Part shown: piece after piece, positions 27,601 to 40,241 of the stretch
Numbering within the stretch: the first letter of the stretch is position 1
Layout of the letters: every line of letters starts with the position of its first letter
NCBI GenBank assembly: GCA_905331475.1
Contig: CAJNYU010001720.1
Location: 111,427-175,426 of the forward strand
From: Rotaria socialis
Lineage: Eukaryota; Rotifera; Eurotatoria; Philodinida; Philodinidae
DNA length: 64,000 nt
Reading direction: 5' to 3'
Program-made: the position numbers and the translations under genes
The notes under the pieces: model-generated
Told to the model about the DNA's origin: nothing
Databases searched by the model: none
The model's input: the letters and a program-made list of their open reading frames with translations, nothing else

Positions 27601-29720
27601 TGCACTACTCCGCAGGGCCACTTTAAATGTGTTCCTTATACTTTGTGTTCAAGTGTTGTTCTTTCTAATTTTTTTTCTTCTTCTTCTCATTCTCGATATT
27701 CTTCTTTTGACGGTAGTTGAACATTATTGCATCATAACCAATAGCTAACTTGGCTAGTGCTGATATTTATTGTCTATATCTCATTTGCGAGTGGCATCAA
27801 TGGTGAAAGGTCGCTAGTATAATTCCTGTCGCCTAATATAAAATGTGCCGATTGACCGGTCGTTACACATACGTACACAGATATCTAGAGATGGAACGAT
27901 CAGTTATCGGCACAGCGATTCATGTTCTTTCTATGGAATAGACAAACCGAGGATAAGCATAAACATACATATACAGAAATGCATAGTGGTCAATTACTAG
28001 AGTATGTCAATTCGCCGCTTCTAATGAGGCAACCAGTGGTTGTTGCTATGTATGTATATAAATAATAAGGTGGAAATATTCATTGATTTTCTTTTTTTTA
28101 CATTTCTTCCTCTGTGTACGTGTTGTATGTCGAGAATGATTACGGAGCTTGAGGTGATTCGTATATGAAGCGAGAAAAAAAGAAAATTACTACCGTTTAC
28201 ATCGCGTAATTTCAACTTCTATATACGAGACAGTGTTAGCCTTAGGGTACTAACATCGTTTTTCTTTCTCACTCAAAACGACTTCTTTAAGCTCGAAAAT
28301 GGGTAGTTATATAGTAGATGAATGAATGTAAGTCACATAGTGTGTCTGCCTTCCGGACTTTGTATGTCCGTTTGAAGGCGGGCAATTAGAACTAAAGAAA
28401 GAAAACGAGGACAACGATTACGTGATGATGAACCGGAAACAAATCACGTGTAATTATAGTCGAAAGATCTCGTCTTTTTCTTTTTTCTTTTTCTTTTTTT
28501 CTTTTTCATTCAATGAAATGCCAGATGTGTAAAACTAATGGCCACTATCGAAACAAGGCTACTTAAGTATATGACATTGATCTAGCCTCTTGATGGTGAT
28601 GATCATCATCATCTTCATACACATTCTTGAAACAACATTTGAATATCGACACTACCACCAACTGTTCCTCATCTAGACGATAACATGGTGAGTTCAGACG
28701 GTTTTTTTATTTTCTTTTATTTTTTAATCAAATCTGACCGCAGAACGAAAACAGACAGCTGCTGTTTGTGCCATCATAATTGGTGAGAGCGATATAGTTA
28801 ATAGGTGAACTACAGTACGTGCCGTGTTGTTTGATGGTGTGAGTTGTGCGTGTTCAATTAGATATTCTTGATAAATAAAAAGAATTTTAACAGCCATAAC
28901 ATAAGTAAACTCACGTTCACTTCTTTTTTTTCTCTATTATATATATATTATATAATAATAATCAGATATACAATTACAGTCAGACATGGCAGAAGAATTT
29001 TTCAGGTGAGAGACAGCATTTGTTTATTTTTGTTCATTCGACAATGAATGACAGTCTGTTTGTACAGTAGTGTTGATAGATATCCGCTCGACGGCCAACA
29101 CACTAGTGTTGTCTGGCTTTCTATCCAAATTACAAAATAACATTTTCTCTCCTCTTTTTGTCCCTTCATCACTATTGAAGAAGATAAAACTAAAAGGTTT
29201 CGTAGACAAATATTGAACGTCAAGAAGATAGATAGAAAAAAAGAAGAATAAACTAACAATCCTTCTATTTTAATTTATCCTTGTATGTTTAATCATTCGT
29301 TTTATGTCATATATGTATTTAAATGAATAGAATCACGATGATGATGCGTGAAGGAAAAAGAAGCATCTTAGTTTTTTTTCTTCTTTATTCATTGCAAGCG
29401 CTCAAGCAGACAAACAATTCTATTAACTCTAAGTACTAAGTTTCTATTCTTCTTCATCTAACGTACAAGGACGTTATTTTTTCCTTTTTCCTGCTTTTTC
29501 TTCTATTGATGATGCTCTGCAGGTGAATGGATGAAGAGATAAATGTTCTGTCATCTTATTTTCCTGTTTCTGTCAATAATGTTCGCTCTTCTCTGAACAT
29601 TACTAGAAGAACAAGAAGAAAAAGAAGGAAGAGTGCTGATATAATAGACCTCGATCTAATCGAAGAAAGAAGAACACGAAGAAAAAAAATCTTTCCCTCT
29701 TTCGTTCCCTTGCTTCTCAA

Positions 29721-29742
29721 GAGAGAGAGAGAGAGAGAGAGA
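29721..29742. repeat. (GA)n microsatellite
   Basis: Pure GA dinucleotide tract within the gene-poor stretch. It creates an artificial Arg-Glu repeat in one reading frame. Confidence 0.9.
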
Positions 29743-31164
29743 AGGCTTATTATTAGTTGTAGTATAGGCGCCGCCGAGAGACAAGTGGGTACAGATATAT
29801 ATACTAGTCGGAAGATTAGAACACTCAGGTAGCACCTGCATGATCAATCGTTATATAATCATTTTTTTCCGTTTATACTCTATGCTAATTTTCCACTAAG
29901 TTGCGCGTGCTAAAAATTAGCATTCTATGACGAGAAAAGAACCTTGCGCATCTCACTCGCCTCTTTTTGTGTTGTACCTTGAGCTAATGTCGACCTTTAT
30001 TCATCATATGAGATCGATTTCATAGGGTTGTAAATCGAAAGAAGATGAGCTTCTTTTCCTTTATTTTTATGTAATTCTTTTGCTATCTCTTTCCCTTTTC
30101 GTCAATATAATTAATCGATACGCTACTCTTCTTTGATTTATACGAACAAGATGAATGGGATCCTTTTCTTTTCTTTTCTTTTCTTTTCTTTTTTTCTTTT
30201 TTGAAAATTTGATACGTAGATAAATGTGCGTGTTTCTCCTCTGCTGATAATTTCCCTTTCCTTTTTTTATTCATTTTCTTCTCGAGAATATTATCAGGCA
30301 AGGCAAGTTGTTAAGGTAACGAAAGAAATTGGGAGGAACATAAATGTCTCTTCATAAACAGTAAGTAGAATGGCCTTGCAAAATTTGACTAGAAGCTTGT
30401 CGGCATCTTCTCTTTTGTTTTGTGTCACGCACTCATCGAGTGAAGCACGTAGTAGAACTATGATAAGAGTCTCTGTTTTTTTTAGGAATATCTTTTCATA
30501 TATGTTTGATCTTTTGACAAATTAATGTCTGTACTTGGGTGAAAAGATCAATTATGACACCTTGTTGTCTTTAAGACAAAATTCAATTGAACGAAATGAA
30601 CTGTTTTATATTCGAATTTTTATTTGTTTAAGTCAATATTGAATTTTATTCTTCTTTAGAATCAATGAAAAGTAGAGACTATTTAAAATAGTTACGTTCT
30701 CTATGTGCTCAATGAACTTGAATGAATAAATACTTCTACTTGTCAATATGAATATTGTCTCGTATGTAAATAAGATTTATGATTCGTTACAAAAAGAAGA
30801 AACTTTTCTTTGTGATTGCATGTCACATTAGTTTTTATTTGAATGATGTATTCCATAAATGTATGTGTCATCTTTGTTCCCGTTTTCTATTATATAGTCT
30901 TGTATTTGTAAAAATCAACTGTCACACACATGTGATTCCCCCATTGACTCTCGTTTACTTTGACTAATCATAATAATCGTCACGAGAACGTGAGTTAACC
31001 TTTATTGTGTGTGACACGTTGTCATTCATTGGACATAGAAACAAACAATAAATTTACTATCCATATATTCGCATGTATAATTGACCGAACTACACCTTCA
31101 TTGTATGTGTCTGCCTGGTTTTTTCTCCTTCTTTTCTTTTCATAATCGAGTGCGATATCGGTGT

Positions 31165-31196
31165 TCTGTCTGTCTGTCTTTCTTTCTTTCTTTCTT
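31165..31196. repeat. (TCTG)n(TTTC)n microsatellite
   Basis: Three TCTG units followed by about five TTTC units in the gene-poor stretch. Confidence 0.85.
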
Positions 31197-32278
31197 TTAA
31201 TATGGTATTTTGTTTCACATAGAGACAAAAGCGAACTTGTCTCGTCAAGAAGAATACTAAGATTTCGTACTTAATTTCATTCTTTACATAGCTGTGTGTG
31301 TGTGTGTGTATTTTGATGCAATTGTCGAGTCCATGATGGTGTAATGCATGCCGACGCCGATGTCTAATCGTTTTGTGTCGTCAAATAGATGGATAGATGA
31401 TAGATAAAAATGGAACTCTGATTGCATAAGTAGATAGAAAGGAGAAAACTATGCGTATGCGTGTGTGTTTGAGATAATTTGATTTGAGCGGAGATGAGAA
31501 AAAGAAATCGGAAGAAGCAAGATGGTGTGTTCTGTATCGAGCATATGAAATTGATCTTTTCCTCACATATTCAATCGAACATAAAGTAAGTTCTTCAATA
31601 AAATGAATGATTGTGTGTTTGTCTGTGTTCTTTTTCTTTCATTGATTAATTGTACATATGAATTTTGTATGAATGTCAAAAGACAAATAAGATAACTATT
31701 CTGTTTAAGTCATTGTCTGAGAACACGCCTGAAGTCTGGTCTGATAGATATATTTGTTATTTCATTTTCATCTTGATGATAATCATCATCATTTGTACAT
31801 TTTGCCCCCGATGACATGATGAGTACACATTGTGAACAAACAATAATAACTATGAAAACGAAGAAAAACAGAAATGATGATGATGCTATCTATTTATTCA
31901 TTCATCGTTGTCTTCGTTTATATGATGTTTTCTACGAAGCATCATCATCATCATCGATTAAATAACAATTTTCTGGTGTGAACATTTTTACCATTTGATT
32001 TATTTATTGTTCTACCAGTCAGTCGTGTGAATCTTATTACATAAGTATGGTCAAAAGAAAAAGAACAATATATGCATCGATAGATCATAGGTTTATCTAC
32101 TATAAATTAAAATTTTCTGATTTGTTTTTTATCATTATCAGACAATCTCTGGAGAGAGAGAGAAAGAAAGAAAGAAAGAGAATATGAACAGTTGTTAGAT
32201 TTATTAGTTGCAATCGATCGAGCAGAAGATATTTATTGATTAGTTGTCTATTTATTATTTTAGATTAAAGCCATCATC

Positions 32279-35200
32279 ATGTTTCTACTTTTACTCGTTT
32301 TTCTTATCAACAATTTATGTTATGGTTTAGATCTTGGTAAGAATTTATTAGTTTTATTTTACCTTTTTTTTTTGTTTATAAATATATTATTAAATTAAAT
32401 CCGATCAGGTACATGTCGTGCTCCACTTGGTATACAATCTGGTGTAATACCAAATTCATCATTTCAAGCCAGTTCATCTCTAGATACATCACTTGGTCCA
32501 CATACTGCTCGTATTCGATCGACTATTGAAGGTGGTGGTTGGTGTCCAAAAACATTGATTGACAGTCAAAGTGAAGAATATTTACAGATTACTTTTATTA
32601 ATTTAACTATAATTACATTAATTGAAACGCAAGGTCGAGATGGACCATTTCAAGTAAAATAAACAAGAGAGATTTGTTGTTATGAATGGGTTCTTTTTAA
32701 AATTATTTTTTTAGGAAGAATATGTTGATTATTATCGTCTCGAATATCGTCGTGATCCCACTCATCCATGGATAAAATATCGTGATTTTCGTAAAAAGGA
32801 AATTTTTCATGGAAATTCAAATAATAATATTGCTGAAATTCGCGAAATATTACAACCAATTATAGCTAAACAATTGCGACTTTATCCCATTCAATCAAAT
32901 GATAAACAAGCGAAAAGAATGTGTCTTAGATTAGAATTATATGGTTGTTTAAGTAGTGATCATTTAATATCATATTCCATTCCACAAGGTGATAGACGTT
33001 CGTATGATATGGATTTTAGTGATAAAACATATGATGCACATTTATCACGTCCAACAAATGGTCTTGGTCAATTAATTGATGGTGATATTGGTTCAGATGA
33101 TATTCGTCTAGATACTCAAAGTTGGGGTTCACGCGGTTTTGAATGGGTTGGATGGAAAAAAATAACAAAAAATCGAACTTTTATACCATTGAAATTTTAT
33201 TTTGATTCAATTCGAAATTTTAGTGAAATACGTATTCATACAAATAACATGTTTTCAAAAGATATTGAACAGTTTCGTCGAATAAATATCACGACGTATT
33301 TAAATGAACATTTTCTTGGAAACGAAGAAATTTTAATTGAATTATCCGATGATAGACAATCCGAACAAGCTAGATGGATCAATATATCATTGAAAGGACA
33401 TCTAGCAAAAATTATTCAAATAGAATTAACATTTGGAAATGCCAATTGGATGTTAATTAGTGAGATACAATTTATTTCAAATGAAATTTCAGATTTGAAT
33501 CTTTTAACACAATTAAATGGTAAGAATTTATTTTACATTTTTATAGACTTCATGGCCATTTTGTTTTTAATATTGACTGAGATTTCGAAGTGGAGAAATG
33601 AAATATACTTAAGAAAAACAAAAAAAAAAAGAAACAACCGTGAATAAACCTCTTGAACATAAGAATAAATTATTCTTTTCTTTGTATTCGTTGAAGATTG
33701 TTTTGTTAGTTTGAAAGATATGTTGAGAAGCAATACGTTTTTATTATGAAGAATAATATTGATACGACTGATAATTAAAGAACGATATTTAGATTAGTGT
33801 ATACGATATATATTTCAGTTAGACTACAATTTAAATGAATTATTGCTTTCGGCATATTTTCTCGTTGAATTTCTGTCGTATTATCCGCTTAAATGCGTAA
33901 TGAAACATATTTCTTGTTTCAACAACAAGGAAATCACTCAAAATAATCTGTCCACTTTTTCTACCTAGTTATGTGACAGCTATCTGGAATTATAATTATA
34001 GAACAGATATATTGATTTCATGATCAGTCAGATTAATTGTATTTGTTGGTTTAAAATAAAAAACGCTGAAAAAATGCTCATTTTCCTCATAATTTCTAAA
34101 ATCTACTCTGTTGTGAAAATTGCGATCCTAAAACTCATCGTTCTGATTAACATTAGTGTTACATACGTTGAAGGATGACAGTTGCTTAGATACAAAATTT
34201 AATGTCAAACATTCATCGTGATACTTCATCGTAAAGTAAACAAACTAAAAATAATGTCGTAACCTTTATCGAGAAGACCTAGGGTTCGAATTCGTTCAAG
34301 GTTATTACTATCTAGAAGTTTTCTTTATATACTTGAACTTTGACGTTAAAAGCGATGCGTCGCTTTGGGCAATGTACTCATCAACTATACTTTGAGAAGA
34401 AAGAAAAATGTTTTTTTCAACACTAACTTCTATACACGGACGGCTACCATACAAAGGAGCTCATTGACTCTTTATGAGTGAATACAAAAAGAACAACGTA
34501 TATCTGAAATGAAAGATTATGTACATAGATTGAAAATGAACCTTGATAGATGTAGTAGTAATTGATCTACTTAGACAATTTGTTCATTTGATATTTTTTG
34601 CTTACATAAGTCGATATTGAATTCATTTAGTTTAATTGATGATAGAAAAGGAAATCGATTGCAAGATGATTGCATGCAGCTTAGTTGATCATATATCTAA
34701 TGCATCTACGTCAGAGTTGAAAAAGATTTAAAGTACATTTCTACTGTCCGATATAGTTTGACGGAGTGAATATTTTTTTTTTTAATTTTCTTTTATTAAT
34801 GATCTCATGCATAAATACTTATATTTCATATTTTTCTTGAATTACTAGCTAAACGACCTCTCAATTTGAATTCATCAAGAACAATCACTGTTCCAATACC
34901 ATTTATAATTATTCTTGCTAGTGCAATTTCACTCGTATTCATTATTTTTCTTATTTGCTTTATTGCAATTATTTTCAAACAAAAGAAAAAACGAAAGCTA
35001 AATCGGTTTGTTTACTACATATTTGCAAAAGAAAATCCTTATTTTGTTTCATTTCTATGCTATAGATATGGTGAAAAATTGATTTTAAAAACATGTCATA
35101 ATGATAATAATCATAATCAATTAAAACTTCAAATACCATGTTGTAATAATATCGATAAAGATACTCAAAGTTCGAGTAAGTTATTTTATATTTGAAAGAG

Positions 35201-36539
35201 AAAACAAATCAGAAAGCATAATTTCTTATTAGATCGTAGTCAAAGTTCATATGGTGCTCCAAGTTCGTCGGAACCTTCAACATTTAGTGGTACACCAAAA
35301 TTATCAACAAGAAACAAATTTTTACCATCGACAACATTTCATCATCCACAATCAGTTAAACTACTTCCAACGAATGGTACTGATAGTGATGCAAACTTTT
35401 ATGCTTCAACAGATATAGTTACTGTTCATAATGGAACGAATGATTCATCATCAACGTTGCGTGGTGTATGCGGAACAAGTTTAATGATACGAGCTATAAC
35501 AAATGTATCACAAACGATTGTACCACCAAGAAAAGTTGAATTAATTTCAAGTGAAATTGTACCACCCGGAGATCTTTATGGTGAAGGAAGATTTGGACAG
35601 GTATGATAATAATATTGAAGATCAAACTAGAGATAAGCCTTCTTTTTTTTTCTTGTTAGATTTCAATTGGTAATATACATTCCTGTAATCGTGTTGTTAT
35701 TCGACGTTTAACTAAAGTTTCAACAATGTCTCGATCGTTATTTTCTCAAGAAAGTCAATTGTTATGTTCAATTGATCATCCGAATTTAGCTAATATCCTT
35801 TATAAAACACTTGATGGTCTTGCGCTTGTATCAGAATATACCGAACTTGGAGATCTATGCTTATTAATGAGACGTATTGTCGAAAATGACATCAATGCTC
35901 GACTTGAGTATGTATTTAATTCTGTTTTTAAAGTTTAATTATTATTTTATTGTACATTTTTCTAGTTTTCAAGCAATGTTATTTGTTACATGTCAAATAT
36001 CTGGTGCATTAAGTTATCTTGAATCTCGACAATTAATACATCGTGATGTATCAACGAGAAATTGTCTAGTATTTAATGATTATATTATTAAATTAACTGA
36101 TATTGCTATGGCCTCACCTATCTATTCAAATTATTATTCAACTGAAGCACATTTACCTGTTCGATGGATGTCACCAGAGATGTTATTGGTTAGTTTTTAT
36201 TTATATTTTCTTTTTGTTTTTGACAACATCTATGTTATTTTATAATAGACTGGTGGAAATAGTTATTCAGTAAAATCTGATGTTTACAGTTTTGGTATAA
36301 CATTATATGAAATAATGACAACATGCCGTATACTTCCATTTGCACATTTATCCGATCAAGAAATCATTTTATCACCACCTTTAATACCAGATTTAGATAT
36401 CTCATTTATTGATAGAATGCAATTGAAAGAAATTTTAGATCTTATGTTTGCCTGTTTAAGAAGGAATCAACATGAAAGACCAACATTTCAAGATATACAT
36501 CGGTTTTTATATCAACAACAACAATCGCGATCGATTTGA
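32279..36539 (+). CDS. DDR: Discoidin domain receptor (DDR) with degenerate kinase domain
   Basis: Collagen-type receptor at the plasma membrane. Exons 32279-32336, 32409-32653, 32715-33519, 34849-35005, 35066-35175, 35233-35600, 35660-35907, 35966-36188, 36249-36539 give 834 residues. A signal peptide (MFLLLLVFL) leads to a discoidin (F5/8C) domain (CRAPLGIQSG, GGWCPK, ETQGRDGPFQEEY, LRLELYGC) and the DDR-specific second globular domain (GLGQLIDG, FEWVGWKK, IRNFSEIRIHTNNMF). One membrane segment follows (FIIILASAISLVFIIFLICF), then a basic stop-transfer, a Ser-rich juxtamembrane region and a kinase fold. The Gly loop (GEGRFG), HRDVSTRN (689-696) and MSPE are kept. The ATP-anchoring VAIK lysine reads VVIR (R596), and the metal-binding DFG reads DIA (709-711). 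This suggests a pseudokinase. The activation loop still has YSNYYS, like DDR tyrosines. A TTTTAG acceptor upstream of the ATG suggests a 5' UTR intron. Confidence 0.9.
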
Positions 36540-37190
36540 TTTTGAAATGAAATATATTAATAGGAGATTTCGTTTTTATTTTTTAGTATTTTGTCTATAT
36601 GTCAGTCATTTGCTTTGTTTATTAATGCTCAATAAATAATCTGAAAAATATTTCAATCATTGTATTTACTTGAAATAAATACGGCTCATTACGACTTATA
36701 GTCCTTGTCAATATTGATTTTACAACAAAATTTTTAAAATTTGATAAGTTCAAATAATTATAATGAAATATTGATTGTTTTGAATACTTGAATGCTGGTA
36801 AGCACGTAACTATTTAAAGATAATCTAAGTACCAAATTACTCATTAAACGAAAAGAACATTAGTTCAATTATGACTCCTGATAGGAAAATTGTTAGGGTT
36901 CATGAAAACAGAAATGAAAAGCTTTTATTCTTTTCTTTGTAAAAAAAAATGAATTGGAAGTATTAGTTTTCTAAAACAAAAAGACTATACTACCAATGTA
37001 GCCGATTTTAGGAGATGATGGTCATTGCAATGCATTCTTTTACTATAGAAATGCAATGTATGCAATTACATGATAATGCAACCTATTTAATGGATTATAA
37101 CGCATTGAAACGTCTTATTCGGAACTTTCTACATAAGATCTACTACATCGATACCCCACTTACCATAATTGTTTCTCTGTGGTTCTGCAC
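36540..37190. other. DDR 3' flank
   Basis: AT-rich flank with an AATAAA near 36631, the likely DDR poly(A) signal. Nothing else was recognised before the CTTAAC-rich repeat. Confidence 0.4.
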
Positions 37191-37194
37191 ATCT

Positions 37195-37290
37195 ATCCTC
37201 TTAACTTAACCTCGTAACCTTAATCTATTAACTTATCTACATCTATCCCTTAACCTTAACCTATCTCTCTAACTTAACTTAACCCTTAAT
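37195..37290. repeat. degenerate CTTAAC/TTAACC-type short tandem repeat
   Basis: About 95 bp in which CTTAAC, TAACCT and related hexamers recur at irregular spacing. It resembles a decayed telomere-style or simple satellite array, but the unit is not uniform. Confidence 0.5.
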
Positions 37291-37903
37291 TTTCATCAAC
37301 CCTCTTATATATATTCCATAACGTATCATCTTGATCATATCGATAAGAATCTAAAACAAAAGAAAAATAATCAATAAATAAGTTTATTATTATTATTAAA
37401 TTCGACCTTACCACTTGGATCATGTCGAATTGTAGTTGAAAGCGAAAACAGTTTAAGAGCGTATATATGACATAAGACTACTTCAACAGTATTAAAATGG
37501 CTCCAGATTTGGAAAACAAAATGATTCATGATCTAATCTGTTATAGCTGATACTGTGAGCAGTTTTAGTTCACTAGATACATCCTAAATTGAGCAATGAC
37601 GAAAAGTGAAAACTTCTTTTGAGATGTTTAAGGATGGTGATCTCTTTCATTCTAAAAAATATTCTAAAAGCATTTAAAACTCTAGTAGTCTTTCGTTGCA
37701 TCAAATAGAAACTCTAGGTCGGATTTCGGGTTGTTAGTACACATTTTAGCGATTGAGTAAACTCGGAAACTCTTCGACTTGCCTGGAAAAATATTTTGGA
37801 AACTGAAAGGATAATCTGATATAAATCATCAGATTTTGAGTCAAGTGTTCAATAGTGTAGGTTTCCATTATCAGGGGAAATAGATTCGGCAAATACTCTT
37901 ACA

Positions 37904-38224
37904 CTAATCGACTATCCCCCCAACGACTCCCCGGGGAGTCCCTGTCGTGAATCCCCGGGGACTTTTTATTTGGCGGACTCCCGGGGATTACTCTGGGGGG
38001 AATTGATAAAATTTTTTAAAATAAAAAAAAACTTTTTAATTTTTTTAATTTTTAAAAAATTAAGAAGATTTTATTAGTAAATAGATATTTCATCGATTTT
38101 GACCAGATAACTCCCCGGAGAGTCCCCGCAAAAGAACGAAATCCCTAGGGACTCCCTGTAGTGAGTCCCCAGGGATTTGTCACGGGACTCCCTGGGGATT
38201 CTTATAGGGGGAGTGGACTAGGGT
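37904..38224. repeat. GC-rich inverted-repeat element (MITE-like)
   Basis: Two GC-rich blocks, about 37904-38000 and 38104-38224, are approximate reverse complements and contain repeated GGGGACTCC/GGAGTCCC modules. They flank an AT-rich core (38005-38100). The ends read CTAATCGACTATCCCCCC and, reversed, CTAGTCCACTCCCCC. Base composition is strikingly unlike its surroundings. It has no coding capacity. Confidence 0.65.
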
Positions 38225-39504
38225 AGCTATGTAACTCAGGTTACATTTTTTTATTAGATCTTTAACTTGCGCGACTCTTATTGAAAAGCGCTTGGTACAC
38301 AGAAAGCTGTGGCAAATCAAACATCTACCTGTCGAATCACTTTTTCAATATTTCTTGTACGAAAATAGTGAATTTTCTAATTTAAAAACATTACTCTAAA
38401 TAATACCTTGAAATGCATTGAATGAAAATTCATTATCTCAAAATTGTCCATTATTTGGAATAATGCATTGTAGTGCATTGAAAAGTCAAAAAATAATTAA
38501 TTATGATGCATTAATTTTTTTTTTTTTGAAATAATGAAAAATAATGGGTCATTTTTTCATTATTCATCCATTATCGGCTACATGAGTATGTACACACATC
38601 TAGAATAGCTTTTTTTCAATTGATTTCGACAGAGATAAGTTTTAAATTTTGTTGAGCTCATATTATATTTTCGAAAAGAATGGTGACGGCAAATTTTTAT
38701 ATAAGATTTTTAGAGATTTCCCATTGTACACATTAATAATTAAAAGTTACCATCAATAATTAGAGATCACTAATTAGAGTCCTATCTCTCTCTTTTCATC
38801 GCAATAGAAAATAAGTAAACCGTTCCCATTGCAGACACTAGCAATTAGTATACACATAAATGAAGAGGTAACATCCTAATTACTGATCTTAGAAACAAGG
38901 TAGATTTTCGCGTAATCTAGTTTGCACCAGGTTAGTGAGTTTAAAGCATATATGTGGGTTCCATATTTTAGCCTCAAACAGGTTGCGCTCATAAGCTTGA
39001 TACTAATCAACTTTCGAACTACAATTAATACAATAGCCGATAGAAAGTTAGGATTGATCTAACTCTACCGCTTCCTTGTATCACCAAATAGTAAAATTCC
39101 AAACAATTATATAGATATATGCATGTTACAGACAGAATGAAACTTCGACTAAATTCGTTGAAAATGTGGAATAAAATTAGTAAAGGTTTTAACTCAATCT
39201 AGAGGCGATTTTTGATGATCATTTACATTTATAAAGCTCGAAAAAAGTATCTTTTAGAATATCAACACTTCTCTATTGATTTTACAAGTATCATATATAT
39301 ATACTATGTTAAATTAACAGATAAGTCATCTTTAATCAAAGAAAAGCATCATTCCGAAACCATTGATAATTTTCTCTCATCCTTATATTTTGGTCGAGAA
39401 GAAGTTGAGCATTTATATTCATATAAAAAACAGTTGTAAATTCAATATTTTGAATATACACTATTCTAAACACCAACACATGATAGAAACTTTCTCTTGA
39501 TAGC

Positions 39505-39815
39505 ATGATTACCAAGGTCATGGAGGTACGGCGGGAAACGGTCGGAAAACAAGGGAAAGCGCTGGAAAGCGAAAACAGTATTCCTGTCGGAAATAGACGG
39601 ATTATTTTCCTGCGGATTTCGGCCAGTTTCCTGTGATTTCCAGCTGGAAGTTGACTGGAATACACCAGAAAAAGTCGACAACTCCCGACCGGAATACTGC
39701 TTCCACTTTCCAGCGCTTTCCCGGGCTTTCAGGTCAGATACTGTGATTTTTCTGCATCTTTCCTGTCGATTCCTACAGTATCCGTCCTCCAGAATCATTG
39801 ACCTGCGTACAGAAG
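39505..39815. repeat. inverted-repeat element with GGAAA/TTTCC modules
   Basis: The left half has recurring GGAAA and GGAAAGCGCTGGAAAG. The right half carries the reverse complement CTTTCCAGCGCTTTCCCG, and the outer ends (AAGGTCATGGAGG and, reversed, AGGTCAATGATTCTGGAGG) also pair loosely. Reading frames across it on the minus strand are by-products of this composition. Probably non-autonomous. Confidence 0.55.
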
Positions 39816-39921
39816 AAACTGAGCAAATTGTAGGAGTAAACGTTTCAATTAGCTGCAGATGAAAAAAGTATTGCATTCATTTTTGCATAATTATCAGAGT
39901 CATTGCAAAGAGCGATTTATC

Positions 39922-40241
39922 ACCCATGTAAAAAAAATATCGGACAAAAATTATCTTTAGAGAGGTCAACATCGATTAGAAATCGATTATAATCATACGA
40001 TTTTAATCAATAATTTTAGCTGTAACAATCATAGCAAAATCAGTATTTAATAGATTATTTCCATTTTTATGATTATAATCAATTTTTTTTAAATATTCTT
40101 AATCTGTTACAATCATAAAAATGGGAATAATCTATTAAATACTGATTTTACTATGATTATTACAGCTAAAATTATTGATTAAAGTCGTATGATTATAATT
40201 GATTTGTAATCGGTTCTTGAAATCAAGTTTTTTACATGGGC
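39922..40241. repeat. 320 bp near-perfect palindromic (foldback) element
   Basis: The two halves are reverse complements around a centre near 40085: the left end is CCCATGTAAAAAA and the right end TTTTTTACATGGG. Inner blocks such as AATCAATAATTTTAGCTGTAA and TATTTAATAGATTATTCCC mirror each other with few mismatches. Strongly AT-rich, with no coding capacity. A recent snap-back or MITE insertion is the simplest reading. Confidence 0.85.

Larger units (their letters stand above)
23783..32278. other. 8.5 kb gene-poor, microsatellite-rich stretch
   Basis: No frame longer than about 100 codons and none resembling a known family. It holds TA/GA runs (24573-24608), a GA run (29721-29742), TCTG/TTTC runs (31165-31196), TG runs near 31300, and polypyrimidine blocks near 28475-28510 and 30165-30200. 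Frames here are rich in Arg-Glu or Ser-Leu because they read through GA/CT tracts. A short ATG-led segment ending at a donor-like GTGAGA (about 28986-29004) could be a 5' exon but does not join the receptor gene in frame. The stretch may be regulatory sequence or a 5' UTR intron of the downstream receptor gene. Confidence 0.45.

Noticed and set aside
28986..29004. Short ATG-led exon-like segment ending in a GTGAGA donor
   Set aside because: Splicing it to the acceptor before the DDR start shifts the DDR frame, so it cannot be a coding first exon of that gene.
34255..34320. tRNA-like GGGTTCGAATTC motif in the DDR intron
   Set aside because: The T-loop-like sequence has no complementary T stem, and no A box or acceptor stem could be placed.
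39336..39876. 109- and 136-codon minus-strand frames
   Set aside because: They lie across the GGAAA/TTTCC inverted-repeat element, are composition-driven and resemble no protein family.
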